Shown here: in pieces, positions 1-13,198 of the stretch | Position numbering within the stretch: the stretch's first letter is position 1 | Layout: each line of letters opens with the position of its first letter | From: Lineus longissimus | Taxonomy: Eukaryota; Nemertea; Pilidiophora; Heteronemertea; Lineidae | Direction of reading: 5' to 3' | Assembly: GCF_910592395.1 (NCBI RefSeq) | Contig: NC_088313.1 | Location: forward strand, 2,482,501-2,546,500 | DNA length: 64,000 bases | Translations under genes and position numbers: made by a program | Notes under the pieces: model-generated | What the model was told of the DNA's origin: nothing | The model's database searches: none | What the model saw: only the letters and a program-made list of their open reading frames with translations

Positions 1-415
1 TGATATGTAATTTGAAGCTATCCACCTGCTCATCACAGTTACAAACTAATCCCTGATAATGAATTTAGCGCCGACTTGTCAAACCATTCTCTGGAGTGCT
101 CGAACACCTAGAATCAGTGTACTTCAGCTTGAAAAGTTCGGGTGAAGGGGTTTTCCTCGTGATAATATTCATAATGGTATAAGATGATGGCATATAAGAA
201 GGCCAGCGAATCTAGGAACTGGAAGAAGAGGGAGCGTGCTCTGCATTTCTCATCAAAATTCCTGGATAGGTGTGTTCCAAAATTTCATGAGTGGTAAATT
301 AAAAACGTTTACATCAATTGGGAGCCGTGTGTCTGGTGCACCCGCTTGGATCCGCGCCTGATAAACGTACATGAATGAATAATAACGAGAACATTTTTTT
401 AAAAACTCGAAAAAA

Positions 416-488
416 GAGATTCGCCGGGTTCGAACTCGTGACCATCCAATCCACAGTGCAACTGTCTAACCGCCGAGACCATCAAGGC
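416..488 (-). repeat. tRNA-like module inside each satellite unit (first copy given)
   Basis: On the minus strand each unit contains a tRNA-like stretch with an A-box-like TGGTCTCGGCGG (TGGCCTCGGCGG in most copies) and a strong B box, GAGTTCGAACCC, followed downstream by a T-rich run that could terminate Pol III. Further copies lie at the same place in later units, with B-box segments near 1350, 2285, 3210, 4140, 5065, 5985, 6905, 7850, 8780, 9705 and 10625. The acceptor and T stems do not pair well, so this is read as a tRNA-derived SINE head or relic, not a functional tRNA gene. Confidence 0.6.
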
Positions 489-3400
489 TTTAATGGTAGA
501 CCGGGATTTTCGTTGGTCAAGTCGTCGCCATATTGAAGAAGCGCCATGATTGTGACGAGGTCAAGCTGGCGGAAGGGTAATTGGGTTCAAATAGTTCCAA
601 GCTACCCGTATAATTCGATATTTCGACAGATTTTTCTTGATATGTCGTATTTATATAGCTTGGTGATATAATAGATAATGTTCGTGATTTTTTTTTTTAT
701 TTTTTGAATGGCTTTCTCAAAAATGTTTTTAGAAGCGAGGTCAACAGGGTCAAAAGAAATAGTCTTTGGCGCCAATGATGTCAGCAATGGCGAATTTGAA
801 TTAAGATTCCAGTCGATTCTTTTGGAGTCGGAAATGTGCAAGCAGACGGCAATCGTATTTATATAGCTCCGTGCACGTGATTTGAAGGGTCAATTTGGGT
901 GTTGGATTTAGGCGACCAGAAAGATGATATGTAATTTGAAGCTATCCACCTGCTCATCACAGTTACAAACTAATCACTGATAATGAATTTAGCGCCAACT
1001 TGTCAAACCATTCTCTGGAGTGCTCGAACACCTAGAATCAGTGTGTACTTCAGCTTGAAAAGTTCGGGTGAAGGGGTTTTCCTCGTGATAATATTCATAA
1101 TGGTATAAGATGATGGCATATAAGAAGGCCGGCGAATCTAGGAACTGGAAGAAGAGGGAGCGTGCTCTGCATTTCTCATCAAAATTTATGGACAGGTGTG
1201 TTCCAAAATTTCATGAGTGGTAAATTAAAAACGTTTACATCAATTAGGAGCCGTGCGTCTGGTGCACCCGCTTGGATCCGCGCCTGATAAACGTACATGA
1301 ATGAATAAAAACGAGAACATTTTTTTTAAAAACTCGAAAAAAGAGATTCGCCGGGTTCGAACTCGTGACCATCCAATCCACAGTGCAACCTTCTAACCGC
1401 CGAGGCCATCAAGGCTTTAATGGTAGACCGGGATTTTCGTTGGTCAACTCGTCGCCATATTGAAGAAGCGCCATGAGTGTGACCAGGTCAAGCTGGCGGA
1501 AGGGTAATTGGGTTCAAATAGTTCCAAGCTACCCGTATAATTCGATATTTCGACAGATTTTTCTTGATATGTCGTATTTATATAGCTCGGTGATATAATA
1601 GATAATGTTCGTAGTTGATTTTAATGTTTGAATGGCTTTCTCAAAAATGTTTTTAGAAGCGAGGTCAACAGGGTCAAAAGAAATAGTCTTTGGCGCCAAT
1701 GATGTCAGCAATGGCGAATTTGAATTAAGATTCCAGTCGAATCTTTTGGAGTCGGAAGTGTGCAAGCAGACGGCAATCGTATTTATATAGCTCCGTGCAA
1801 GTGATTTGAAGGGACAATTTGGGTGTGGGATTTAGGCGACCAGAAAGGTGATATGTAATTTGAATCTATCCGCCTGCTCATCACTGTATTTACAAACTAA
1901 ATGCTCATCACTGATAATGAATTTAGCGCCGACTTGTCAAACCATTCTCTGGAGTGCTCGAACACCTAGAATCAGTGTGTACTTCAGCTTGAAAAGTTCG
2001 GGTGAAGGGGTTTTCCTCGTGATAATATTCATAATGGTATAAGATGATGGTATATAAGAAGGCCGGCGAATCTAGGAACTGGAAGAAGAGGGAGCGTGCT
2101 CTGCATTTCTCATCAAAATTCATGGACAGGTGTGTTCCAAAATTTCATGAGTGGTAAATTAAAAACGTTTACATCAATTAGGAGCCGTGCGTCTGGTGCA
2201 CCCGCTTGGATCCGCGCCTGATAAACGTACATGAATGAATAATAACGAGAACATTTTTTTAAAAACTCGAAAAAAGAGATTCGCCGGGTTCGAACTCGTG
2301 ACCATCCAATCCACAGTGCAACCTTCTAACCGCCGAGGCTATAAAGGCTTCAATGGTAGACCGGGATTTTCGTTGGTCAACTCGTCGCCATATTGAAGAA
2401 GCGCCATGATTGTGACGAGGTCAAGCTGGCGGAAGGGTAATTGGGTTCAAATAGTTCCAAGCTACCCGTATAATTCGATATTTCGACAGATTTTTCTTAA
2501 TATGTCGTATTTATATAGCTCGGTGATATAATAGATAATGTTCGTAGTTGATTTTAATGTTTGAATGGCTTTCTCAAAAATGTTTTTAGAAGCGAGGTCA
2601 ACAGGGTCAAAAGAAATAGTCTTTGGCGCCAATGATGTCAGCAATGGCGAATTTGAATTAAGATTCCAGTCGATTCTTTTGGAGTCGGAAGTGTGCAAGC
2701 ACACGGCAATCGTATTTATATAGCTCCGTGCACGTGATTTGAAGGGACAATTTGGGTGTGGGATTTAGGCGACCAGAAAGATGATATGTAATTTGAAGCT
2801 CATCACTATAGTTACAAACTAATCACTGATAATGAATTTAGCGCCGACTTGTCAAACCATTCTCTGGAGTGCTCGAACACCTAGAATCAGTGTGTACTTC
2901 AGCTTGAAAAGTTCGGGTGAAGGGGTTTTCCTCGTGATAATATTCATAATGGTATAAGATGATGGTAGGCCTATATAAGAAGGCCGGCGAATCTAGGAAC
3001 TGGAAGAAGAGGGAGCGTGCTCTGCATTTCTCATCAAAATTTATGGACAGGTGTGTTCCAAAATTTCATGAGTGGTAAATTAAAAACGTTTACATCAATT
3101 AGGAGCCGTGCGTCTGGTGCACCCGCTTGGATCCGCGCCTGATAAACGTACATGAATGAATAAAAACGAGAACATTTTTTTTAAAAACTCGAAAAAAGAG
3201 ATTCGCCGGGTTCGAACTCGTGACCATCCAATCCACAGTGCAACCTTCTAACCGCCGAGGCCATCAAGGCTTTAATGGTAGACCGGGATTTTTGTTGGTC
3301 AACTCGTCGCCATATTGAAGAAGCGCCATGATTGTGACGAGGTCAAGCCGGCGGAAGGGTAATTGGGTTCAAATAGTTCCAAGCTACCCGTATAATTCGA

Positions 3401-6400
3401 TATTTCGACAGATTTTTCTTAATATGTCGTATTTATATAGCTCGGTGATATAATAGATAATGTTCGTAGTTGATTTTAATGTCTGAATGGCTTTCTCAAA
3501 AATGTTTTTAGAAGCGAGGTCAACAAGGTCAAAAGAAATAGTCTTTGGCGCCAATGATGTCAGCAATGGCGAATTTGAATTAAGATTCCAGTCGATTCTT
3601 TTGGAGTCGGAAGTGTGCAAGCAGACGGCAATCGTATTCATATAGCTCCGTGCACGTGATTTGAAGGGACAATTTAGGTGTGGGATTTAGGCGACCAGAA
3701 AGGTGATATGTAATTTGAATCTATCCGCCTGCTCATCACTGTAGTTACAAACTAAATGCTCATCACTGATAATGAATTTAGCGCCGACTTGTCAAACCAT
3801 TCTCTGGAGTGCTCGAACACCTAGAATCAGTGTGTACTTCAGCTTGAAAAGTTCGGGTGAAGGGGTTTTCCTCGTGATAATATTCATAATGGTATAAGAT
3901 GATGGCATATAAGAAGGCCGGCGAATCTAGGAACTGGAAGAAGAGGGAGCGTGCTCTGCATTTCTCATCAAAATTCCTGGACAGGTGTGTTCCAAAATTT
4001 CATGAGTGGTAAATTAAAAACGTTTACATCAATTAGGAGCCGTGCGTCTGGTGCACCCGCTTGGATCTGCGCCTGATAAACGTACATGAATGAATAATAA
4101 CGAGAACATTTTTTTTAAAAACTCAAAAAAAGAGATTCGCCGGGTTCGAACTCGTGACCATCCAATCCACAGTTCAACCTTCTAAACGCCGAGGCCATCA
4201 AGGCTTTAATGGTAGACCGGGATTTTTGTTGGTCAACTCGTCGCCATATTGAAGAAGCGCCATGATTGTGACGAGGTCAAGCTGGCGGAAGGGTAATTGG
4301 GTTCAAATAGTTCCAAGCTACCCGTATAAGTCGATATTTCGACAGATTTTTCTTAATATGTCGTATTTATATAGCTCGGTGATATAATAGATAATGTTCG
4401 TAGTTGATTTTAATGTTTGAATGGCTTTCTCAAAAATGTTTTTAGAAGCGAGGTCAACAGGGTCAAAAGAAATAGTCTTTGGCGCCAATGATGTCAGCAA
4501 TGGCGAATTTGAATTAAGATTCCAGTCGATTCTTTTGGAGTCGGAAGTGTGTAAGCAGACGGCAATCGTATTTATATAGCTCCGTGCACGTGATTTGAAG
4601 GGACAATTTGGGTGTGGGATTTAGGCGACCAGAAAGATGATATGTAATTTGAAGCTCATCGCTATAGTTACAAACTAATCACTGATAATGAATTTAGCGC
4701 CGACTTGTCAAACCATTCTCTGGAGTGCTCGAACACCTAGAATCAGTGTGTACTTCAGCTTGAAAAGTTCGGGTGAAGGGGTTTTCCTCGTGATAATATT
4801 CATAATGGTATAAGATGATGGTAGGCCTATATAAGAAGGCCGGCGAATCTAGGAACTGGAAGAAGAGGGAGCGTGCTCTGCATTTCTCATCAAAATTCAT
4901 GGACAGGTGTGTTCCAAAATTTCATGAGTGGTAAATTAAAAACGTTTACATCAATTATGAGCCGTGCGTCTGGTGCACCCGCTTGGATCCGCGCCTGATA
5001 AACGTACATGAATGAATAATAACGAGAACATTTTTTTAAAAAACTCGAAAAAAGAGATTCGCCGGGTTCGAACTCGTGACCATCCAATCCACAGTGCAAC
5101 CTTCTAACCGCCGTGGCTATCAAGGCTTCAATGGTAGACCGGGATTTTCGTTGGTCAACTCGTCGCCATATTGAAGAAGCGCCATGAGTGTGACGAGGTC
5201 AAGCTGGCGGAAGGGTAATTGGGTTCAAATAGTTCCAAGCTACCCGTATAATTCGATATTTCGACAGATTTTTCTTGATATGTCGTATTTATATAGCTCG
5301 GTGATATAATAGATAATGTTCGTAGTTGATTTTAATGTTTGAATGGCTTTCTCAAAAATGCTTTTAGAAGCGAGGTCAACAAGGTCAAAAGAAATAGTCT
5401 TTGGCGCCAATGATGTCAGCAATGGCGAATTTGAATTAAGATTCCAGTCGATTCTTTTGGAGTCGGAAGTGTGCAAGCAGACGGCAATCGTATTTATATA
5501 GCTCCGTGCACGTGATTTGAAGGGACAATTTGGGTGTGGGATTTAGGCGACCAGAAAGATGATATGTAATTTGAAGCTCATCACTATAGTCACAAACTAA
5601 TCACTGATAATGAATTTAGCGCCGACTTGTCAAACCATTCTCTGGAGTGTTCGAACACCTAGAATCAGTGTGTACTTCTGCCTGAAAAGTTCGGGTGAAG
5701 GGGTTTTCCTCGTGATAATATTCATAATGGTATAAGATGATGGTAGGCCTATGTAAGAAGGCCGGCGAATCTAGGAACTGGAAGAAGAGGGAGCGTGCTC
5801 TGCATTTCTCATCAAAATTCATGGACAGGTGTGTTCCAAAATTTCATGAGTGGTAAATTAAAAACGTTTACATCAATTAGGAGCCGTGCGTCTGGTGCAC
5901 CCGCTTGGATCCGTGCCTGATAAACGTACATGAATGAATAATAACGAGAACATTTTTTTAAAAACTCGAAAAAAGAGATTCGCCGGGTTCGAACTCGTGA
6001 CCATCCAATCCACAGTGCAACCTTCTAACCGCCGAGGCTATCAAGGCTTCAATGGTACACCGGGATTTTCGTTGGTCAACTCGTCGCCATATTGAAGAAG
6101 CGCCATGAGTGTGACGAGGTCAAGCTGGCGGAAGGGTAATTGGGTTCAAATAGTTCCAAGCTACCCGTATAATTCGATATTTCGACAGATTTTTCTTAAT
6201 ATGTCGTATTCATATAGCTCGGTGATATAATAGATAATGTTCGTAGTTGATTTTAATGTTTGAATGGCTTTCTCAAAAATGTTTTTAGAAGCGAGGTCAA
6301 CAGGGTCAAAAGAAATAGTCTTTGGCGCCAATGATGTCAGCAATGGCGAATTTGAATTAAGATTCCAGTCGATTCTTTTGGAGTCGGAAGTGTGCAAGCA

Positions 6401-9400
6401 CACGGCAATCGTATTTATATAGCTCCGTGCACGTGATTTGAAGGGACAATTTGGGTGTGGGATTTAGGCGACCAGAAAGATGATATGTAATTTGAAGCTC
6501 ATCACTATAGTTACAAACTAATCACTGATAATGAATTTAGCGCCGACTTGTCAAACCATTCTCTGGAGTGCTCGAACACCTAGAATCAGTGTGTACTTCA
6601 GCTTGAAAAGTTCGGGTGAAGGGGTTTTCCTCGTGATAATATTCATAATGGTATAAGATGATGGTAGGCCTATATAAGAAGGCCGGCGAATCTAGGAACT
6701 GGAAGAAGAGGGAGCGTGCTCTGCATTTCTCATCAAAATTTATGGACAGGTGTGTTCCAAAATTTCATGAGTGGTAAATTAAAAACGTTTACATCAATTA
6801 GGAGCCGTGCGTCTGGTGCACCCGCTTGGATCCGCGCCTGATAAACGTACATGAATGAATAAAAACGAGAACATTTTTTTTAAAAACTCGAAAAAAGAGA
6901 TTCGCCGGGTTCGAACTCGTGACCATCCAATCCACAGTGCAACCTTCTAACCGCCGAGGCCATCAAGGCTTTAATGGTAGACCGGGATTTTTGTTGGTCA
7001 AGTCGTCGCCATATTGAAGAAGCGCCATGATTGTGACGAGGTCAAGCCGGCGGAAGGGTAATTGGGTTCAAATAGTTCCAAGCTACCCGTATAATTCGAT
7101 ATTTCGACAGATTTTTCTTAATATGTCGTATTTATATAGCTCGGTGATATAATAGATAATGTTCGTAGTTGATTTTAATGTTTGAATGGCTTTCTCAAAA
7201 ATGTTTTTAGAAGCGAGGTCAACAAGGTCAAAAGAAATAGTCTTTGGCGCCAATGATGTCAGCAATGGCGAATTTGAATTAAGATTCCAGTCGATTCTTT
7301 TGGAGTCGGAAGTGTGCAAGCAGACGGCAATCGTATTCATATAGCTCCGTGCACGTGATTTGAAGGGACAATTTAGGTGTGGGATTTAGGCGACCAGAAA
7401 GGTGATATGTAATTTGAATCTATCCGCCTGCTCATCACTATATTTACAAACTAAATGCTCATCACTGATAATGAATTTAGCGCCGACTTGTCAAACCATT
7501 CTCTGGAGTGCTCGAACACCTAGAATCAGTGTGTACTTCAGCTTGAAAAGTTCGGGTGAAGGGGTTTTCCTCGTGATAATATTCATAATGGTATAAGATG
7601 ATGGTAGGCCTATGTAAGAAGGCCGGCGAATCTAGGAACTGGAAGAAGAGGGAGCGTGCTCTGCATTTCTCATCAAAATTCATGGACAGGTGTGTTCCAA
7701 AATTTCATGAGTGGTAAATTAAAAACGTTTACATCAATTAGGAGCCGTGCGTCTGGTGCACCCGCTTGGATCCGCGCCTGATAAACGTACATGAATGAAT
7801 AAAAACGAGAACATTTTTTTTAAAAACTCGAAAAAAGAGATTCGCCGGGTTCGAACTCGTGACCATCCAATCCACAGTGCAACCTTCTAACCGCCGAGGC
7901 CATCAAGGCTTTAATGGTACACCGGGATTTTTGTTGGTCAACTCGTCGCCATATTGAAGAAGCGCCATGATTGTGACGAGGTCAAGCCGGCGGAAGGGTA
8001 ATTGGGTTCAAATAGTTCCAAGCTACCCTTATAATTCGATATTTCGACAGCTTTTTCTTAATTTGTCGTATTTATATAGCTCGGTGATATAATACATAAT
8101 GTTCGTAGTTGATTTTAATGTTTGAATGGCTTTCTCAAAAATGTTTTTAGAAGCGAGGTCAACAGGGTCAAAAGAAATAGTCTTTGGCGCCAATGATGTC
8201 AGCAATGGCGAATTTGAATTAAGATTCCAGTCGATTCTTTTGGAGTCGGAAGTGTGCAAGCAGACGGCAATCGTATTTATATAGCTCCGTGCACGTGATT
8301 TGAAGGGACAATTTGGGTGTGGGATTTAGGCGACCAGAAAGGTGATATGTAATTTGAATCTATCCGCCTGCTCATCACTGTAGTTACAAACTAAATGCTC
8401 ATCACTGATAATGAATTTAGCGCCGACTTGTCAAACCATTCTCTGGAGTGCTCGAACACCTAGAATCAGTGTGTACTTCAGCTTGAAAAGTTCGGGTGAA
8501 GGGGTTTTCCTCGTGATAATATTCATAATGGTATAAGATGATGGCATATAAGAAGGCCGGCGAATCTTGGAACTGGAAGAAGAGGGAGCGTGCTCTGCAT
8601 TTCTCATCAAAATTCCTGGACAGGTGTGTTTCAAAATTTCATGAGTGGTAAATTAAAAACGTTTACATCAATTAGGAGCCGTGCGTCTGGTGCACCCGCT
8701 TGGATCTGCGCCTGATAAACGTACATGAATGAATAATAACGAGAACATTTTTTTTAAAAACTCGAAAAAAGAGATTCGCCGGGTTCGAACTCGTGACCAT
8801 CCAATCCACAGTTCAACCTTCTAAACGCCGAGGCCATCAAGGCTTCAATGGTAGACCGGGATTTTTGTTGGTCAACTCGTCGCCATATTGAAGAAGCGCC
8901 ATGATTGTGACGAGGTCAAGCTGGCGGAAGGGTAATTGGGTTCAAATAGTTCCAAGCTACCCGTATAAGTCGATATTTCGACAGATTTTTCTTAATATGT
9001 CGTATTTATATAGCTCGGTGATATAATAGATAATGTTCGTAGTTGATTTTAATGTTTGAATGGCTTTCTCAAAAATGTTTTTAGAAGCGAGGTCAACAGG
9101 GTCAAAAGAAATAGTCTTTGGCGCCAATGATGTCAGCAATGGCGAATTTGAATTAAGATTCCAGTCGATTCTTTTGGAGTCGGAAGTGTGCAAGCAGACG
9201 GCAATCGTATTTATATAGCTCCGTGCACGTGATTTGAAGGGACAATTTGGGTGTGGGATTTAGGCGACCAGAAAGATGATATGTAATTTGAAGCTCATCG
9301 CTATAGTTACAAACTAATCACTGATAATGAATTTAGCGCCGACTTGTCAAACCATTCTCTGGAGTGCTCGAACACCTAGAATCAGTGTGTACTTCAGCTT

Positions 9401-10779
9401 GAAAAGTTCGGGTGAAGGGGTTTTCCTCGTGATAATATTCATAATGGTATAAGATAATGGTAGGCCTATTAAAGAAGGCCGGCGAATCTAGGAACTGGAA
9501 GAAGAGGGAGCGTGCTCTGCATTTCTCATCAAAATTCATGGACAGGTGTGTTCCAAAATTTCATGAGTGGTAAATTAAAAACGTTTACATCAATTAGGAG
9601 CCGTGCGTCTGGTGCACCCGCTTGGATCCGCGCCTGATAAACGTACATGAATGAATAATAACGAGAACATTTTTTTAAAAAACTCGAAAAAAGAGATTCG
9701 CCGGGTTCGAACTCGTGACCATCCAATCCACAGTTCAACCTTCTAACCGCCGGGGCTATCAAGGCTTCAATGGTAGACCGGGATTTTCGTTGGTCAACTC
9801 GTCGCCATATTGAAGAAGCGCCATGAGTGTGACGAGGTCAAGCTGGCGGAAGGGTAATTGGGTTCAAATAGTTCCAAGCTACCCGTATAATTCGATATTT
9901 CGACAGATTTTTCTTGATATGTCGTATTTATATAGCTCGGTGATATAATAGATAATGTTCGTAGTTGATTTTAATGTTTGAATGGCTTTCTCAAAAATGC
10001 TTTTAGAAGCGAGGTCAACAAGGTCAAAAGAAATAGTCTTTGGCGCCAATGATGTCAGCAATGGCGAATTTGAATTAAGATTCCAGTCGATTCTTTTGGA
10101 GTCGGAAGTGTGCAAGCACACGGCAATCGTATTTATATAGCTCCGTGCACGTGATTTGAAGGGACAATTTGGGTGTGGGATTTAGGCGACCAGAAAGGTG
10201 ATATGTAATTTGAAGCTCATCACTATAGTTACAAACTAATCACTGATAATGAATTTAGCGCCGACTTGTCAAACCATTCTCTGGAGTGCTCGAACACCTA
10301 GAATCAGTGTGTACTTCAGCTTGAAAAGTTCGGGTGAAGGGGTTTTCCTCGTGATAATATTCATAATGGTATAAGATGATGGTAGGCCTATGTAAGAAGG
10401 CCGGCGAATCTAGGAACTGGAAGAAGAGGGAGCGTGCTCTGCATTTCTCATCAAAATTCATGGACAGGTGTGTTCCAAAATTTCATGAGTGGTAAATTAA
10501 AAACGTTTACATCAATTAGGAGCCGTGCGTCTGGTGCACCCGCTTGGATCCGCGCCTGATAAACGTACATGAATGAATAATAACGAGAACATTTTTTTTA
10601 AAAACTCGAAAAAAGAGATTCGCCGGGTTCGAACTCGTGACCATCCAATCCACAGTGCAACCTTCTAACCGCCGAGGCCATCAAGGCTTTAATGGTAGAC
10701 CGGGATTTTTGTTGGTCAACTCGTCGCCATATTGAAGAAGCGCCATGATTGTGACGAGGTCAAGCTGGCGGAAGGGTAA

Positions 10780-10910
10780 AGGGCAAACTTTTGGTACGAG
10801 CTTTTTAATCATGTACTATTTTATATTTGTTGAACTTTTATGTATCTATTGTACTTGTCATTGTTCTCCTGTTTGGAGGTTTAAATAAATAAATAAATAA
10901 ATAAATAAAA
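10780..10910 (+). mobile_element. Insertion in one satellite unit, likely 5'-truncated retroelement 3' end
   Basis: Every other unit reads GAAGGGTAATTGGG here. In this unit about 131 bp of unrelated sequence interrupts it and ends in an AAAT microsatellite of about six repeats before ATTGGGTTC resumes. A short 3' tail ending in a simple A-rich repeat is typical of 5'-truncated non-LTR retrotransposon copies. No coding remnant is visible, so the class is an inference. Confidence 0.6.
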
Positions 10911-11341
10911 ATTGGGTTCAAATAGTTCCAAGCTACCCGTATAAGTCGATATTTCGACAGATTTTTCTTAATATGTCGTATTTATATAGCTCGGTGATAT
11001 AATAGATAATGTTCGTAGTTGATTTTAATGTTTGAATGGCTTTCTCAAAAATGTTTTTAGAAGCGAGGTCAACAGGGTCAAAAGAAATAGTCTTTGGCGC
11101 CAATGATGTCAGCAATGGCGAATTTGAATTAAGATTCCAGTCGATTCTTTTGGAGTCGGAAGTGTGCAAGCACACGGCAATCGTATTTATATAGCTCCGT
11201 GCACGTGATTTGAAGGGACAATTTGGGTGTGGGATTTAGGCGACCAGAAAGGTGATATGTAATTTGAATCTATCCGCCTGCTCATCACTGTAGTTACAAA
11301 CTAAATGCTCATCACTGATAATGAATTTAGCGCCGACTTGT

Positions 11342-11906
11342 ATAATTAATTACAGAGGAAGACCATGGAGATTGTTAACCAGCTGGAGGAGGTGCTTTGA
11401 TCACATACTGCAGAAAGCCAACAGTCTGTGGTTGTAGCCTTCTCACCAAGTGCCAAAGTGGAAGTCAGCTGCCATGAGAATCGATAACCAGCTGAATGAG
11501 GTGTAAATCAACCTGGGGTTGCTATAATGGCAATAAAACCTCCCTAATGCTGATGAATCTTTAGGGGTGACATCAGTCTGTATAGAATTTACCCACTCCG
11601 TGTTGTAGATATGATTTGTGATGCTGTATTCTGGTAAGAGTGAATCTTCTGCAAAGAGCAAGCTCGACACCTACCTTAGCTTTTTTCCAGGACTTTTGTC
11701 TGATATGGATGGCACCGGAGTTGCTGAATTGTGGTTGTTGGAAATGATAGTGTCCTTGTTGGCTGTGAAACTGTACCTTCAACTTGAGGTTCCTTTGATA
11801 ATGGACCCATAAGTGTTCCACGTTGTAATGGAAAGACAAAATCCTTGCTGTTCTGAACACAGAGATTTTGTTGTTTTAATACGTTCATTGTATTTCCATT
11901 TGTCTG
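11342..11906. other. Non-coding stretch next to the satellite edge
   Basis: No gene was recognised. Two diverged copies of a short motif occur (GTTAACCAGCTGGAGGAGGTG near 11375 and GATAACCAGCTGAATGAGGTG near 11484). A related motif, ATAACCAGCTCTGGGAGTGTG, recurs around 43640-43760, so this may be a dispersed repeat. The short open frames on both strands overlap one another and look like chance. Confidence 0.4.
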
Positions 11907-12285
11907 AAGTTGTTCTTCTTAGGACAAAGTCACAACCAGATTGATGGAATGAGATGAAATTATTTTTTAGTTTGGTCTTCTGAGGACAAAGTCACAACCA
12001 GAATGATGGAATGAGACAAAATTTGTTTTTAGTTTGGTCTTCTGAGGACAAAGTCACAACCAGAATGATGGAATGAGATAAAATTATTTTTTAGTTTGGT
12101 CTTCTGAGGACAAAGTCACAACCAGAATGATGGAATGAGATAAAATTATTTTTTAGTTTGGTCTTCTGAGGACAAAGTCACAACCAGAATGATGGAATGA
12201 GACAAAATTATTTTTTAGTTTGGTCTTCTGAGGACAGAGTCACAACCAGAATGATGGAATAAGACAAAATTATTTTTTGTTTGGG
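11907..12285. repeat. 60-bp tandem repeat, about six copies
   Basis: The unit contains GTCTTCTGAGGACAAAGTCA followed by CAACCAGAATGATGGAATGAG and a TTATTTTTTAGTTTG spacer, repeated about six times with few changes. It lies downstream of the TTC38 copy A stop codon. GTCTTCTGAGGAC is itself partly palindromic. Confidence 0.93.
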
Positions 12286-12810
12286 TGAGACACAACAATA
12301 TGGTGATGGTTGCTTTTACTCAACATATAAGACTTTACAACAAATTTGAATGAAAAGTAATCACTTTCTGTACAGATTTTTTCGAAATAGAAAAAAAGTA
12401 CATAGTTACAATTTAGATATTATGACAAATCATTTATTAGAGCTACATCAGCCTGTTCTGTCAATTTCTATTTGCGTTCAAGAGGCACATATTGCATCAA
12501 TATAGCGCAATTTATTCATTAAATAATGTGAAAAAATTAAATTCTACCTCTGTAGATAGGAACTTGTGTACATATTAACCACCGAGTGCATGGTATAAGC
12601 AAAAACATTAATATCTAAAAGTCAAAAATTGCATGGAAAGGTATAATAATTATACACATCTAAGTAGGCCTACAGATACCTGATGCTACTGATTTAACCC
12701 TTTTGCTGCCGAACGTCTTGCTGTGAAACCCAGTAAAGACAGCATCACAAGAACTTTTGCAACATTGTGACAAAACTTACAGACGTTTATTTTTGACAGT
12801 AATGTGCAGA

Positions 12811-12990
12811 CGGTGCCACTTGTAAAAAGTAAACAAAATTAATTAAGTATTTCATGAGTGGAAGGTATCTCATCTAAATATAATGTAAACACAATAATTG
12901 CGCACACGGTGCCACTTGTAAAAAGCAAACAAAATTAATTAAGTGTTTCATGAGTGGAAGGTATCTCATCTAAATATAATGTAAATAACC
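12811..12990. repeat. 96-bp direct duplication
   Basis: Two adjacent copies start with CGGTGCCACTTGTAAAAAG and include ATTTCATGAGTGGAAGGTATC (GTTTCATGAG in the second). They lie downstream of the TTC38 copy A stop. A minus-strand AATAAA (TTTATT on plus near 12787) lies just beyond them and is a candidate poly(A) signal for that gene. Confidence 0.85.
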
Positions 12991-13198
12991 TGCTACATTT
13001 GCTATATTTGTAAATACTTTTTTGTCGCCACTACAAAATGATTTTAAGTCCTCACACTGGGTCCAAATTTTCCCAATCTTTTGTTGCCTGGTACATCACT
13101 TGGCCTTAGATTGATTTCTAGTGCAGGTATGAAGTACAATATCAATTGCATATAGTTCATTGTTCATAGGCCCGTAGTCCGTATTGTTAACTGAACTT

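Larger units (their letters stand above)
1..11341. repeat. Tandem satellite array, ~0.92 kb unit, 12 full copies plus a partial
   Basis: A landmark (TGATATGTAATTTGAA) recurs at 1, 925, 1849, 2782, 3704, 4638, 5560, 6481, 7403, 8343, 9277, 10199 and 11253, so the period is 921-940 bp; the last interval is longer because of an insertion at 10780-10910. Copies are nearly identical and differ by scattered substitutions and short indels near the landmark. The array starts before the window and stops abruptly at about 11341, inside the thirteenth unit (after GCGCCGACTTG). Each unit contains, read on the minus strand, a tRNA-like module, a T-rich tract and a fragment beginning GGCGCGGATCCAAG that is also found at 58050. 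Open frames of 60-85 codons recur in every unit but have no recognisable domain. No function is claimed. Confidence 0.97.

Noticed and set aside
416-488. Functional tRNA gene in each satellite unit
   Set aside because: The B box is good, but acceptor and T-stem pairing fails, and no plausible intact cloverleaf could be drawn.
1848-9762. Other open frames in the satellite (for example those reading MNFDEKCRARSLFFQF or MICNLNLSACSSLYLQ)
   Set aside because: They repeat only because the DNA unit repeats. They overlap one another on both strands and have no recognisable domain.
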